In this document: one piece after another, positions 1 to 12,201 of the stretch | Numbering within the stretch: position 1 is the first letter of the stretch | Layout of the letters: every line of letters starts with the position of its first letter | Origin: Blumeriella jaapii | Lineage: Eukaryota > Ascomycota > Leotiomycetes > Helotiales > Drepanopezizaceae | Assembly: GCA_009599575.1 (NCBI GenBank) | Contig: VWND01000076.1 | Span: forward strand, 1,674,001 to 1,738,000 | Length of the DNA: 64,000 nucleotides | Direction: 5' to 3' | Position numbers and translations under genes: made by a program | The notes under the pieces: model-generated | What the model was told of the DNA's origin: nothing | The model's database searches: none | Seen by the model: the letters and a program-made list of their open reading frames with translations, nothing else

Positions 1-1436
1 GACGGCGCTAGCGAACTCGTGCAACTCCAACCCCCAGGTCCCAGGTCGGAAAACATCTCCCATTACTTCCTTCGCACGGGAGCGAAGTGTGTGATCACGC
101 TGTACAGCACCCGACTGCTGAGCACTGATTGCCCCTCTGCTTTCGGGACGCATGAAGGCCTTACGAGCTCGTCGTCGCACACCTCGTGGCGAAATCTGAC
201 GGGCCCCCATGAGCCGCCATGCCTCGTGGGATGGTGCTTGAACGGTGCCTGGTTTCCACTTGGCCAGAAAGTTCGCCTGGCATGTTGGAGCTGCCGCATC
301 TTCCTAAGACGGTCATCTGGCGAACGAGCTACGCAGGTGCGAGATCTTCGTGAATAGCAGTGATGCCGGGACGGAGTCGTTAGCTCTTACTTGACTGACT
401 ACGCAGATGTCGACATCAGTCAAGAGCTTGCGAAAGGGGACTGCCTCGTCCCGCGTCGGGGATACGGAGCTAACTAAGCACCGAGTCTTCTCCTCGCATC
501 GAATTGCGAGCGAGAAACTAAGCATGTGTGTCGTAAGACATCCTCCGGAGATCATAGTCGCGCCTCGACAGGGTGACCACCTACCTGTCTCCTCGCACGT
601 GTGAGTGTGGCCCATGTCAGACTACCCGATTTCTCATGTCGAGCGAGAGAGGTATAGGGTGCTCCTCGCTCGCACGTAGGGCGGTGCTGTATGTTGTGAC
701 CGACCGCGGCCGTCATCTCACCAACACTCTCTTGCAGGTCTCGAGCAACAGCATTCACTATCCAAACCCAAGCCCAAGCCCACACGGATTCCCACCGCTC
801 CAGAACGAAGAATCTAGATTTACCATTTCCCCCTTTTTACAACACCCTTTTCTCTCGCTCTCGCTCTGTAATCCAACATCCCGCTACAATCTCAGAGATT
901 GAACCAAGGAAACACGGACAAGTCCCACATGTATACATAGCTCCGGGTTGGCGAAGAAACGTGCCAAAAGCCACTTGATGAACTTCTACATCTGATGCAT
1001 TTCCCAAGGACAAAAGCCCAACCATGAATTCCCAACCATGTAATAAGGAAGCATAAAACCAAAGATCCATTCTCAAACAGGTGCAGTATGCCCGCACAGC
1101 TCTATCCGACCCGATCCATCGCTAGTACTCGTCGCAATCCCAATCCAGGTCTGCCCCATGGATTCCGCTCCAATGTCACATACCTACCTACACACTGCCT
1201 GGTTCGCGACTCGCCAAGTGCTCGCTTAGGAAAGCCCAGAAGCAAAACAAACGGACACCACACTTCAAGCGAGGAAGAGATCCCCTCCCTCCCCTCCCGC
1301 CCCTTTTTTCACCTCACGCCTCTACTGTACGTTATCCTCACCCAGGGAGGGAGGCTACCGCGCAGACGGGCAGATACCGTAGCCACCCACCCACCCATCT
1401 ATGCCAGGTTTCCCGACCCCCCCCCGAGCCCCGAGC

Positions 1437-1437
<1 letters not shown>

Positions 1438-1509
<72 letters not shown>
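1438..1509. repeat. 72-base poly(A) tract
   Basis: An uninterrupted run of 72 A residues is followed by short A runs broken by single G residues (to about 1520) and preceded by a C-rich stretch. It could be a homopolymer microsatellite, the 3' tail of a retroposed sequence, or an assembly artefact. No reverse transcriptase or SINE-like body was recognised upstream. Confidence 0.9.
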
Positions 1510-1511
<2 letters not shown>

Positions 1512-1715
1512 AAAAGAAAAAGATCGATTCCCCGCTCAGGGAGTCCAACTCCCGACCGACGTGGAATGGTTAGGTTAGGTACCTACCTAGGTACGCACTG
1601 TACCTAGACTCCGTTGGGAAACAAGAGCGGACGCGGGAAGCGAAGCTTCGGTTTCCGATGCGCTCGCATCGTGTGTGGATTCACGTCCATATCTCCATGT
1701 GTGGATAGATATATA

Positions 1716-1860
1716 TCCCTACCTACCTACCTGCCTACCTACCTACCTACCTACCTACCTACCTACCATCTACATCCCCCGTCATCACGGGAAGCCGCAT
1801 ACAGACCCTCCCTCCCTCCCTCCCTCCCTCCCTCCCCCCTCCCTCCCTCGCTCGCTCCTC
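1716..1860. repeat. CTAC and CCTC microsatellites
   Basis: Two adjacent tetranucleotide arrays: (CTAC)n at about 1716-1767 with one variant unit, then (CCTC)n at about 1807-1858. CTAC units recur as short runs near 2015-2035. Open frames across them encode repetitive Tyr-Leu-Pro-Thr or Pro-Ser strings and are not genes. Confidence 0.9.
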
Positions 1861-2281
1861 GCCCCCTCGCTCACTCCCTCGGGAGTAACCCGACGAGTGC
1901 GTTCGTGGGTGCTTTCATTCGATACCCAGGCTACATACATACCCAGGCTCCCTACCTAGGTACAGTAGATGCTGCACAGGAGGGACACGTGCATGCACAT
2001 GCACATGCACGTAGCTACCTAACCTACCTACCCATCCATCTCTGCTCACCTGCAAGCGTCCAAGGTTCGTGCGACGCCGGACTTGAAGACTCGACATCAT
2101 GGATGAATTCGGGTCCTGTATGTACTGTACATATGTACCTACAGTATGTATGTGACGGGATGGCGCATGAGAACTGCCAGTGAGAAGCGGATACGCTCGG
2201 GGACCGAGATGCGAGCCGGGCAAACGGAAAAGAATCTTCATTTGATAGGGACAGCCCACAGAGGCCCACGGTGACCACATT

Positions 2282-5200
2282 CTAGCTACCAGCCGTGGAA
2301 TCACCTTTCGAGCCGCAGGTTGGCTCCAAGACCACCCCCTGATCGCCAACAACGATTTCATCACCAATCTCACAGGGCTCCTCTGACTTCTGCTGGCTTG
2401 CCAGTCTCTGCGCCCTCACCGCCTCCCACGCCCTGACTTTGTCCCGTCTCTGCTTAGCAGCCCGTCTCGCCACACTAGAAAGAGTGTTGACCCCAAGTCC
2501 GTCAAAATTACTCAGCGCGGCTAGGAACTTCCTAGCACTAGAGCCCGTGATTTCTTCGATCCACTTGTCGATGTCTTCATCGCAAGCTGCGGCTGTTGCG
2601 ACATGCAAGCCCTTAAACACCTCCTTGTCATTTACCTCGCCGGGATTCGCAGCGCAACTTTCGAACGAGGATGTTGTGGCCGAGGTTGCCAGGAAAGCCA
2701 TGTTAACGGCTGGGACTTTCGGCACGGGAGGCATAGTGCGGCTCGGACCCGTCATTGTGGAATAGCGATGTACATGTTTCGGCTTCGATTCCGGCTTCGA
2801 GTCAAGTTTCGGTAGAGACGGCCGCTTCATTGGATCGGCTACGGGCTGTTGTCTACAATAGTCCTCAATCGCCTGCTCAACTACACTTTGCGCCCGAGTC
2901 CTTTCCGGGGAGTGATAGCTCTCCAGAGCATTGACGGGAAAGTTCCCAGGGGTTTGAAAACTTTGGGCTCGACCCATTTCTTGGGAGTGATAGCTATCAG
3001 AAGAGTTAACAGGATAGTTCTCGGTGAGTGGGGGACTTTCGGGACGAGCCCAAGGTCCAGCGGGGATGATTGGTCGTGTCGACCTTCTAGATGAATCCTT
3101 GTAGTAAACTTCGACAGGTCTTGCTTCCACTGGGGTGATTGAAGTCGGGGATATTGCAGCAGAGATCTGTTTGGATGGAACGCACTGCTCACACCCTACG
3201 GGCGATCTTGCAGTGCAAGCTTGGATTCGGCTGATCACCTTAGGTTGAGGAGGTGGGTGGTCCACTGGTTGATCTAACGGTCCGGCACATTGTGCGCATA
3301 CTGGTGGGGCACACTGAGTACAGGGTGGCGGGGGTGATGGGCGACGACGTTGAGTCGACGTAGTGGCAATTTCAGAAGTACGGGTACGTTGTGGCTGCTT
3401 TGAGAAGGATGGCGATTGGGGCTCTATCTTCTCTTCAACCTACAAGACACTGGAAGTTAGCATCTGCCCAATCAAGAAGACTTCGAGACCAAGAGAAGCT
3501 GAATTCTCGTTGCCTTGCGACAGTCCAAAGCAGGTGACAAAGAGAGCCCCCAAAACATACCTCAGATCCCGGCTGTGGATCAGGGCCCGTAGTCTGAGTA
3601 CCCTCTTCTACGCCTTTCCACATGACTTTCGAGGGTCGAGATGAGATTTGCGGTTGAGCCGGACCAAGTGGCTCTTCTTGCGGAAGGACAAAATCCTCAC
3701 TAAATTTGTTTGCGCCGACCGGGATCGTCTTGCTGCGAATACTAGGAAGCGGTGCTCGTTCGTAACCATGCTGTTCTTCGGGGTGGCCTGATTGCGCAGT
3801 GGGCTGGCGAGAAACCGCAGGAGCAAAATCTGTTTGCGTTGCCAGATTTTTATAAACCACGTGGGCGGGGATCTCTCTTATGACTCGGCTCATGTACTTG
3901 TTAGCGGTCGAAGGTTGAGCACTGTATCTTATGTCCTCCCAACTCCGTTCTACGGATCGACGATTCGAATCGGATTGGACTTCAAAAGGTCAGTTTTTTT
4001 GCTACTCGTTTTATGTGCCTACAACATGCCGGGCACTTTTGAATAATTGCAAGCTGGAAACCGCACTTACGCTTCTCCAATGGGATAGCTTCCTTACTCT
4101 TTTCAGGCGCCTCGACGGTATTCACCGTCTCGATCCAGCCGGTGAGAGGAGTTGATGGCTTCCGATCCTCCACTTTCGTGGAAACAACACTTCTCTTTTG
4201 AGTGGGGGACATCTCAGGCGAAGGATCAGGTCGGCGTAGCCATGGCAGAGACTTCTTTGCGGAGGGCTGAGGCGGATCCGGAGGGGGCCTCACTGGTGCT
4301 TGCTTCCGTGTAGAAGTGTAGAGCTCGTGCGGAGGAGTAAACCCAATAATTGTATGATCGGATGAAGACTCGGATGGCGCTTTTGCTTGAGTTTTTGGTC
4401 GACCATAAGTCCTTTCGTGAGGCGGAGTCCAGCCGAGGACAGTAGAGCCCGTAGACTGAGACGCGTAGGATGGATACTTAGTTTTCGAAGCATCTTGCGT
4501 ATTCGCTTTGCTTCCTTGAGTCTGGTCGTTGCTCTTCGCAGGAAAGGATCTCTTCTTTTCGAACCTCTCATCCTTAGGGGGTGTAGGTGGAGGCGTCAAG
4601 CCTTTCTGCAACTTTGCCATCCCTTGCTTTTGCTCCGCCGATGTGACCGAGAGTCCAGCGGCTTGAAACTCTGATTGGTAAGGTTTGAGTTCTTGGATAG
4701 TATGTGTTGAAATGCTCGTCTGCGTAAGAACGAAGTCAGCAATGGGCAAGACAAGTCACTAGAGGTCTTGAGATACATTATTTAGCAAAGAATGAGATGG
4801 CCATATACGTACAGAGAATGAAGGCGATGACACAAGAGATTGCTTGGGGAATGACTTCGTAGCCTGCAAGTACAGCTCAATTCCCCTGGTAAATCGAGCA
4901 AGGGCCTTCTTCTGGCTTGGACTGCGAGAGTCGTTCTCAGAAACAAGAGTCTGGACGATAGACTTCACAGAAGGAGCGGGTGTTCCGTGTGCTTCTCGTG
5001 ACTCTTGAGAGTAGTCCTGGACGGTTTGTACGGCTTGCAAGAGCTCTGAAGAGGCAGCGCGGGTGGTCTTCCGCCCTGGCGATACCTGAGAGGTGGCTCT
5101 TCGGAACGTGTTTTGTTTGAATTGAGGCCGAGACAAGGACTGGCGCCGCTCTAAACTTCGCGGATCGACCCTTATATCGTATGTTCGGGCTCTCTCAACT

Positions 5201-5853
5201 GCTGCTTGAGAAGGTCGTATCGAGATGCGATTACTAGCTTCTTGAAGAGGCACCGAACGTTGGGCAGAGTACAATCGATCCGGGTTGAAGTTCGACTTCT
5301 TCTGCGAAGGATGGTCTGCTGTCCAATATCCAGGTACCTTGGCAAGCTGTCTTGAGGAATAAGCGTCCGAACTCTTGGACGGCTTGACCGGTCTCGCAGC
5401 AGAGCTCGCCGCACCATCAGTCGAAGGAATACCAGAGTCTTCGCGTAAATGTGATCTTAGTGTAGTTCTCGGTTTTAACCGCTGGGTTGGTGCACAGTAA
5501 CCGGACTCGAAGTCAATCTCTGTAGTGGCTTTACTCGCAAATTCTGCTCCCGACTTGTCCCATCCAAACACTTGTATGTTGTATCTTGCCCGAGCAGAAG
5601 CACGTCTTCGAGACCGCACAACGGAGGAGGCAGCTCTTGAGACTGGTGCCCGACGACGACGGAACTTTATCCCGAAAGATCGTTTCTTGTTCTCCTTCTC
5701 GTTCCGAAGCCTAAATGTGCTTGATGTGCTTGAGCTATGTCCAGGATTTGACAGGCGTCGACTTAGGGCTGAGTTGCGACGGGTCGAGACAACTCGGATT
5801 CGTGGCAATCGATGATGAGGATAGCCCTTCCAGTGTATTCCGAGATCGCGCAT
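2282..5853 (-). CDS. Large disordered hypothetical protein (1088 aa), CxxC motifs
   Basis: I do not recognise this protein. Four exons join in one frame: 5853-4813, 4719-4071, 3979-3561 and 3439-2282, with introns of 93, 91 and 121 bases, giving 1088 residues from the ATG at 5853. The N-terminal third is very basic (many RRR and SR runs). The middle is rich in Ser, Pro, Lys and Gln and looks disordered. At the start of the last exon (about 3320-3280) two Cys pairs, CTQC and CAQC, sit four residues apart, and more Cys follow near 3195-3175 (ACTARSPVGCEQC), suggesting a small metal-binding or disulfide patch. The C-terminus has a helical stretch (DEDIDKWIEEITG, then RRAAKQRRDKVRAWEAVRAQ). Frame continuity across three introns supports a real gene; function is unknown. 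Confidence 0.7.
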
Positions 5854-7737
5854 GGTAGATATTACGAGAACAGCTGGTAAGAATGCATCTTAGGTAGAGG
5901 TAGAAGTGAGGAGCGTGGGCTTGCTTGGTCGATGCAAGACTTGATGAATTCCTCCTCGAGGAAGTGACGCCTCTGAACCAAGGTGTTCTTTCCCAAAGGC
6001 AAAAGATGCCGTTGCTTCTCTTTTCTTGTCCTTGTTCTTCCTCCTCCTCCTCTTCTTCTTCTTGCTCTTCTTATTCTTCTCCTTCTTCTCCTTCTTCTCC
6101 TTCTTCTACTTCTTCTTCTTCTTCTTCTTCTTCCTGTTCTTCCTGTTCTTCTTCTTTTTCATCTTCTCCTTCTTCTCCCTGCTCTACTCCTTCCCCTTCT
6201 CCTCCCCCTTCTCCTCCACGACTCTGAGCTTTGCAGGATGCCGGATCAGGCTTGACTTCAACGTCACCAGTGTAATTGAAGAGTTGTCAATGTCGCATCT
6301 CTCCGTCTTCAATGCACTTATAATCCCGAGGTGACCATCCGTCATCTTATGTCCTTGATACCCGGCGACGAATAAATCTCGAGTTGCCGCTGCCCCCTCC
6401 GCATAAGGTACTCGATGGCGCTGAAATCCTTCTTGTCGAGGCTCGTCGCCTTATCGAACTCGATCCTGGCATCATCAGCTACATTCATTCACCCGAGCCA
6501 TTCGAGTTCAAACTGACCTTGCATACTTCTCGAAATGTAGTCTCGCCTTTTCAATCGTTAGAGAAAGGTTCCAGTCCAGCCCTCGATGGACGCCCACTCA
6601 CCTCGCCCTTCGTCCGACACACCCGTAGACATTTCCTGTATAATGACAGGACGTCTCTCTGTAGCCCTGATAGCCTCATTATTGCGTTACTTTTCTTTCG
6701 ATTATTGCGGAAGTAGAGTAGTTGTAATGTTCGGACGATGTGAGGATTGTTGAGGTTTGACCGATGACGTTTCCAACTAAAAATTTTGCAGGGATTGAGC
6801 TCTCGCGTGAAGATGGAGGCGCGGTCGGATCCGACAAATCCAATGTCAACAATGGACTTGAGAAGTCAATATTGAAACTATCCTCGTTAGTAACGTACTC
6901 GTGTCGGGCGACGTCTAGACTCTCAAAGGTCATATCCAGTTATCCGTGGGATACGTATGATTTTCAAGTGGGGGGGGGGGAGGATCTAAACAACCTTCGT
7001 GCAGCACTTCATGGAAGTACGTGCTATCTTCAAATACTACGATGTAGAATCTTGGATCCATCTCAAGCTGATTTTGTGATTCCGCGAGTTCTGGTTCGCA
7101 ACAACCGGGTTAAGAGACCAGACTCCCTCAAGGTGACCAGCTCCGTGGTTAATCTCTGATTCCACAAAATCGGTCGCTCGCTATTGCAAAAACAAGCAGC
7201 TGCCGTCGCATAATCCTCCTTGTGTGAAAAGGCGAAAGCGAAGTTTCTTTCGTTCCGCCCACGGAAGGATACTGGCGAATCGATCGTCATCACCTCGCTC
7301 ATCCAGGTGCTGTACCCATATACCTATGTACCTACGGTAGCTGAAGTTTGGCGAGCCAGGTAGCCACGCTACCAACGATCAAGTTTCCCAGTCTCCTGCT
7401 TCTCGTGTGGCACAATTCAAGAAGCGGCATGAGTGTGGTGTGGTGTTTTCCGTAAGTCGGGGTGGTGGAACCGTAAGGATGATCCCGATGTACCAAGTCG
7501 AAGATTTTTAAATTCGGCCACTGGGCGATGAGTTGAAAATGTTCCACACACGTTATGCTCCCACAACGCAACATCCGAGTTTTGATTTTTTTCCGAACGT
7601 GTTTACTCTCCCTGCTTTGGTCAAGCCTGAACCCTGTGGTTGAATAACTATCGCTTCACGATAGTAGGGTACCTAAGTAAGATCGGTATTTTCATTTTTG
7701 TTTACTTTCTCGCTTAACTTGCAAACCCTTTCGAGGC
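5854..7737. other. Intergenic region with polypyrimidine tract
   Basis: Lies between the start of one minus-strand gene (5853) and the end of the next (7738). Apart from the CT-rich tract at about 6019-6230 and a short run of G near 6971, no feature was recognised. Several open frames of 80-130 codons on both strands have no family resemblance and no consistent splice extension. Confidence 0.5.
6019..6230. repeat. Polypyrimidine (CTT/CTC) microsatellite
   Basis: About 210 bases are almost purely C and T on the plus strand, built from CTT and CTC units. All three plus frames are open across it, giving poly-Ser, poly-Leu or poly-Phe strings that are artefacts of composition. It lies upstream of the minus-strand gene starting at 5853. 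Confidence 0.9.
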
Positions 7738-9555
7738 TCATTCACTTTTTACTAGATTAACCCTCAACGCCCTCGGACGAACACTTATCGCTTTCCCATG
7801 CACTCCTAAGACAATCACAAAATCATCGATAGCCACCCCTCCCCAAGTGCCTTTCGCATCAAGATCCATCCAGGGCATACATTCCATACCGAAAACACCC
7901 CTAGGCCCCTCAGCCAGACTCTCTAACGAAGCTCTGAAACCCATCTCAACCTTACCATCCCTAAGCACTCGAATAATACCTGTAGGGAACAGTCTCGCGG
8001 AGATCTCAGGCCCAGGGAGAAGACCATTGGTGAGCATGTCTTTGCCATGACTTATGAAGGACGTGATCTTGATGCCGAGCGATGAGTCGAGAGCGGAGAG
8101 CGTGATACTCGAGTTTCCCCTTTCAGCACGGTAAGTCCCAGCAAATTTCGTTTCGGCTTCTTCCTTCGCGCTGTCCTCTATTGCCTTCAACAGAGTGGAC
8201 GTCACCAAATTGCCCAGCATGTGTGTCGTGCTGCTGGACTGCTTCCCAGCACTCAAAACAGTAAAGCCAACATCCCAAGACGGGACGAGTGTAAAGAGAC
8301 TGTCGTAGCCTGGCGTACTGCCAAATTTCGTGTACATGTCGACAACTTTGTGGTTGGATGTTGGCAATCGAAGGATCTCCCAGGGTGCCCCAACGGCGTT
8401 AAGAGGGTCGGAAAGAAAAGCCCGAGGCTTGAGCCATTTCCTGGTCTGAACTGGTCTGAGGATGGCAGAGGAAAGGATGGAGCGACCGATTTTCGTGAGG
8501 TCGGAGAGGGTGCTGAACATTCCTCCAGCGCTGTTTAGGCATTAGTATTATTATGTGTAGCGGGATTATTCGAAGCAGCTTACGGAGTCTCATCACCCCA
8601 ATTCAGGTTCCACCACGGGGCATCTTCGACGATAATAACCGAATCAAAGCTTATCGGCACGCTCCATGAGCTTCCTGTCAGTTTCAAGACCTTAAACAAC
8701 GCCTCCTCAACTATTTGTTGAATTTTGAACCCGGTAATACCTTCCAGGGCGTACGCGAGTATCTGGAACGCCACATTTGAATAGGAAGCCTCTGTAGATG
8801 GAGCGTACACCGGATGGCGTTGAGAAAAGCCCCTGAAAAACTGTTCCCGCGAGCACCAAGAATAGCCTGCGCATTCAGCGGTTTGCGACCGTTTCAAAGG
8901 GGGAAACCCCACGAAAGTAGGATCTAATAGAGGGTGGCGCAGTCGGAGTTCGTGTATCCATCCCCAATTATGCCCTATACCTGATTGCTGGGAGGCGAGG
9001 TCACCGATGGTGATATCTGACCAAGAAACGTAGTCTAAGGGGTATCTGGATGAGTCGAGCAACTTTTCTAATCGTGCTAACCTTGGGAATCTGGTTAGCG
9101 GAGAGGTCCTCGAATGATTATAGAATGGTAGTTGTTTACTCTGGAACGAACTTCGTCACCGGGGAATTGAAATGCTCAAACCCCGTCATTGCAAGTAACG
9201 CATACACGGTTATCACTTTCGTGACGCTTGCAATCCGGTATTGAGTGTTGGAATCAACGCTCCTGACACCATTTTGTGCATTTTCAAGATTACGCGCGCT
9301 GAAATGACGCGTGAACAGAGGTTTCGGGTCATGGACCGAAAAGAACTCGAGAGAGAATGATGTGCCGTCGGGATCCAAAGGACTTTGCCCAATAAGTTGA
9401 TCCAATTTGACAAGAGCAGCTTGGAAGGAAGGACTTTTAAAAAGGTTCTTGGGAGGGGGAAGGTCTGGGCCGTGGAGAGGGCACGGAAAGTTCTCAGAAA
9501 GAACTAGGAGAGGGAGGATGGTGACCCAGAAGAAGATTCTTCGGAAGGGGACCAT
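7738..9555 (-). CDS. Secreted beta-lactamase-related serine hydrolase
   Basis: Predicted class-C beta-lactamase/penicillin-binding-fold hydrolase of 571 residues, exons 9555-9140, 9090-8584 and 8530-7738 (introns 49 and 53 bases, frame kept). The first 20 residues form a hydrophobic signal peptide (FFWVTILPLLVLS), so the product is probably exported. Motifs seen: the nucleophile motif S-x-x-K as SVTK (about residue 111) and the Y-x-N motif as YSN (about residue 235). The usual third motif (HxG/KTG) is not obvious; the equivalent stretch reads KFGSTPGYDS. The C-terminal 150 residues resemble the lipocalin-like tail common in fungal members. The substrate cannot be predicted; fungal relatives include esterases and hydrolases encoded in metabolite clusters, but no such neighbours are seen here. 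Confidence 0.85.
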
Positions 9556-10540
9556 TTTATGCGGATGTGGAAAATGTGTTGTGCGAAAGCATCACAGTAG
9601 AAAGAAGGGAAACAGAGCGGGTCGCGAAACAGGAAATAAGAGAGTAAGAGAAGCACTTTGTCTTCTTATCAATGTTTGGCTGGTTTCCTTGTTGCATGAT
9701 GATGATGATGATGATAATAGCAGAGACGCCTAAAGGAGCCATTAGAAGCACAGACGTAGGCAGGGAGGAGCCTCCTCTAACGCAAATCCATCCAATCCAT
9801 CCAATCCGTCAAATCCGTCAAATCCTACTAAGTGAACTTTTGGATTAAGATTGATCAATTGTGAAAAGTGGGCCGCACTTACAGTATTAACGCACATACA
9901 GGCCCAAGCATACAAAAGTTGCACGCGAAGCTAGCATGTTGTATCGGGAAGAGCGAAGAATACGATGACAGGGGAATGGATAAAAATACGTAGCAATCCA
10001 CTTCGAATTATCCACTTCAAGTTGTAATTCGATCTGGTGGCTTGAATCTGGTTCCAGGAATCAGTTCTCTGATTGGTAGGCTGCCGTCACCGGAAAAGTG
10101 ATTCGCTCGGCCAACTTGAAGAGCTTGAGCACAAATCGTTCAGCCGGCGCAGGAGGGACTTGTGTGAAATGGAACTGGATTCGTCTATCCGCTTGAAGAA
10201 TCAATCCTATTCTAAGCATACACACGGCCTAGCTCTGATATACTGTTGCCGGCTGACCTTCAAACACACTCGAGGTGAACGCATTTGGAGGTAAGATCCC
10301 TCCGTCTCCCGATCTTGAGCGTTTGCCAAACTCCACCAAGCAACGTTCTAGCGGAAGAGCTCCTCAACTCTCGTTAGCTTTCGCAGTAACAGCGTCGGTA
10401 CTTAAAGTCCTCGTTTTCTTGATGTTCCCCCGAAGTAGCCTTTCCCTCAACTCGTTTGCTTGCTTTCTCGGGTCTTTCATCTGAAGACCCGAAGATAAGT
10501 CAGCCTAGTGGAAGCGAAGAAAGCAGGCGACTCATAAGTT
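9556..10540. other. Intergenic region
   Basis: Holds short GAT repeats near 9698-9718 and ATCC/TCCG repeats near 9785-9825. No gene was recognised. It separates the start of the beta-lactamase-like gene from the 3' end of the PWI/RS gene, both on the minus strand. Confidence 0.5.
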
Positions 10541-12201
10541 TTACGAACTACCACCAACCTCATCAGGCGGAGCGTTCTTGGTTTCTTCTCGTCGTGATGA
10601 CCTCCTATCGTTCTCTTCTTTAGTATCAGCCTTTCTATCTCCTGCAGAAGCGGAAGAAGTGTTTCGTCGCCTCTTTGATGGTTCGTAGCGTTCAACAGAA
10701 GAGCGGCGGCGCTTTCGGTCCTTTCTACCGCGGCTAGAGCTTCTGGAACGACTTCGATGACGACGCGGCGGCGTTGTACTTCGGCTGTTGCTCCGAGTTA
10801 GCCGACATTCGTCACGTTCACGACCTTTTCCAGATCTGGGCTTATCGTCATCAGTATCTCGGGCTGGCGTCGTGCCAGCTCTCCCTCTACTGCGGGCTAG
10901 AACGATTCGAGAATTGCGGCTTCGCGATCGTGAGCTTGACCGAGACCTCGACGGAGAACTGGTATTGCGTCGGGCGTTTCGAGATCTCCGAGGAGGAGAC
11001 CTTGATATGGATGGAGAGGATCTTCTACGTCTGGTCGGTCTCGAAGAGCGAGAGCGAGAGCGAGAGCGAGATGTATCGATAGTCGTTGATCTTCGATGTT
11101 GTTCGCGCTCTCGTCCTCTTCCACCCCGTCCACGGTATGTGTCTCGTCTGTCTGCTGACCTGGATCGCTTTCGAGGCGGGGATAGCGAGCGGGATCGAGA
11201 GCGGGATACTGAGCGTGCTCGTCGGCGTGGAGGTGTGCGGGAGCCTGAATTGAATCTTGCAGGAGACGGAGATCGGGATGTAGAAGTGGTCGACCGTCTC
11301 CGCTCATTTCTTCTCCCACTACGCCCGCCTGGGACATAAGAATCAACCCTTGGGGGCTCTCGGTAGGTCAGCCGTTCTCTAGAATGTCTCCGGCGAGGTG
11401 ATCTTGATCGCGGACCTCTTCCATCAAATCTTCTTCCATCCCTCCTGCCTCCACCAACGCCGCGATCCAAGTCCCTATCTCCTCTACCTGCTCCGCGATC
11501 AAAATCTCTGTCACTTCGGCCTCCTCGCCATGCATCCCCTCGTCCCCCACGGCGCCCCCGATCGCTTCTATCGCCACGTTCGCCACGCTCGCGATTGCGG
11601 ATAGTGTTGATGTCTCGCTCGCGCCGTTGTTCTTCTTCCCGACGATTCCGTGCCTCTTCCGCGGATTTCTCGGCCTCGATCTGAGACGATATCAGTAAGT
11701 TCTGTTTTAGACGGCAAAGTGAGAATCCTACCTTCTCCTGTATCAGTTCCAGCTTCTTGGCCTCGAGCAACTCTTTTGGAACGCCCTGCGAACTTTTTTG
11801 CGCGCTCAGACAGAGTTTCCAAAGTTCCTTACAGAAAGGAGCTGTATCTTTGTCGAGGAATCCAGTGAGCTGTATCTGCAAATTCTTTATGTCCGGCTGC
11901 GAAACTCGTTAGGCTGGCGTATCTCTAACGAAGGACCAGAGGAAGTCAAACATACATATCGAGCGCCCTCGATGAGATTGGAGCACAGCTCAATGACGAC
12001 ATCGTCATCGTTCCCCAGAATCTCGGAGATCTTGCCCGCAATCCATCTGTGCCAGCTGGTCAGTCTAGGCGGCAACAGAAAGGAGCGATGCACATACTTC
12101 TTCATTACTTCAGCGTTGACCTTTTGCATGTCGACTTTCTGATTGAACTCCGGAGGAAACTTCGTCGCCCTCAGCAACTTCGCATCCACACTGCTCGCCA
12201 T
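10541..12201 (-). CDS. PWI-domain, RS-rich splicing protein (SRRM1-like)
   Basis: Nuclear pre-mRNA splicing/3'-end processing factor of the SRRM1 (SRm160) type, 499 residues. Exons are 12201-12098, 12046-11956, 11896-11732 and 11680-10541, with introns of 51, 59 and 51 bases. The start is the ATG of MASSVDAKLLR. Residues about 10-110 form the nucleic-acid-binding PWI domain: FPPEF, KKWIAGKISEILG, DDDVVIELCSNLIEG, PDIKNLQIQLTGFL and LWKLCLSAQ are all conserved in SRRM1 proteins. After a charged helix (SAEEARNRREEEQRRER) the remaining 370 residues are Arg/Ser-rich with many RS, SRSR and SPPR units, as expected for an SR-related protein. Intron 3 is 51 bases with no in-frame stop, so its retention would insert 17 residues. 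A further 3' exon after a GTAGTT donor near 10553 cannot be excluded. Confidence 0.9.

Larger units (their letters stand above)
1..2281. other. Gene-free region at window start
   Basis: No open frame here resembles a protein I recognise. The region is dominated by low-complexity DNA: a poly(A) tract, CTAC and CCTC microsatellites, and a GTACTGTAC-like motif near 2121-2130. It lies downstream of the minus-strand gene that ends at 2282. Part may be that gene's 3' untranslated region. Confidence 0.6.

Noticed and set aside
1521..1575. Possible tRNA-like hairpin after the poly(A) tract
   Set aside because: The short inverted CTC/GAG segments do not form a cloverleaf and lack recognisable A and B box promoters.
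1088..1607. Open frames with long poly-Lys segments
   Set aside because: They are translations of the poly(A) tract and carry no other protein-like sequence.
5925..6334. Ser-, Leu- and Phe-rich frames on the plus strand
   Set aside because: All three frames are open because the DNA is almost pure pyrimidine; the composition explains them.
10788..11339. Arg/Glu-rich plus-strand frame opposite the SRRM1-like gene
   Set aside because: It is the antisense of an RS-repeat coding region; such repeats keep the opposite strand open.
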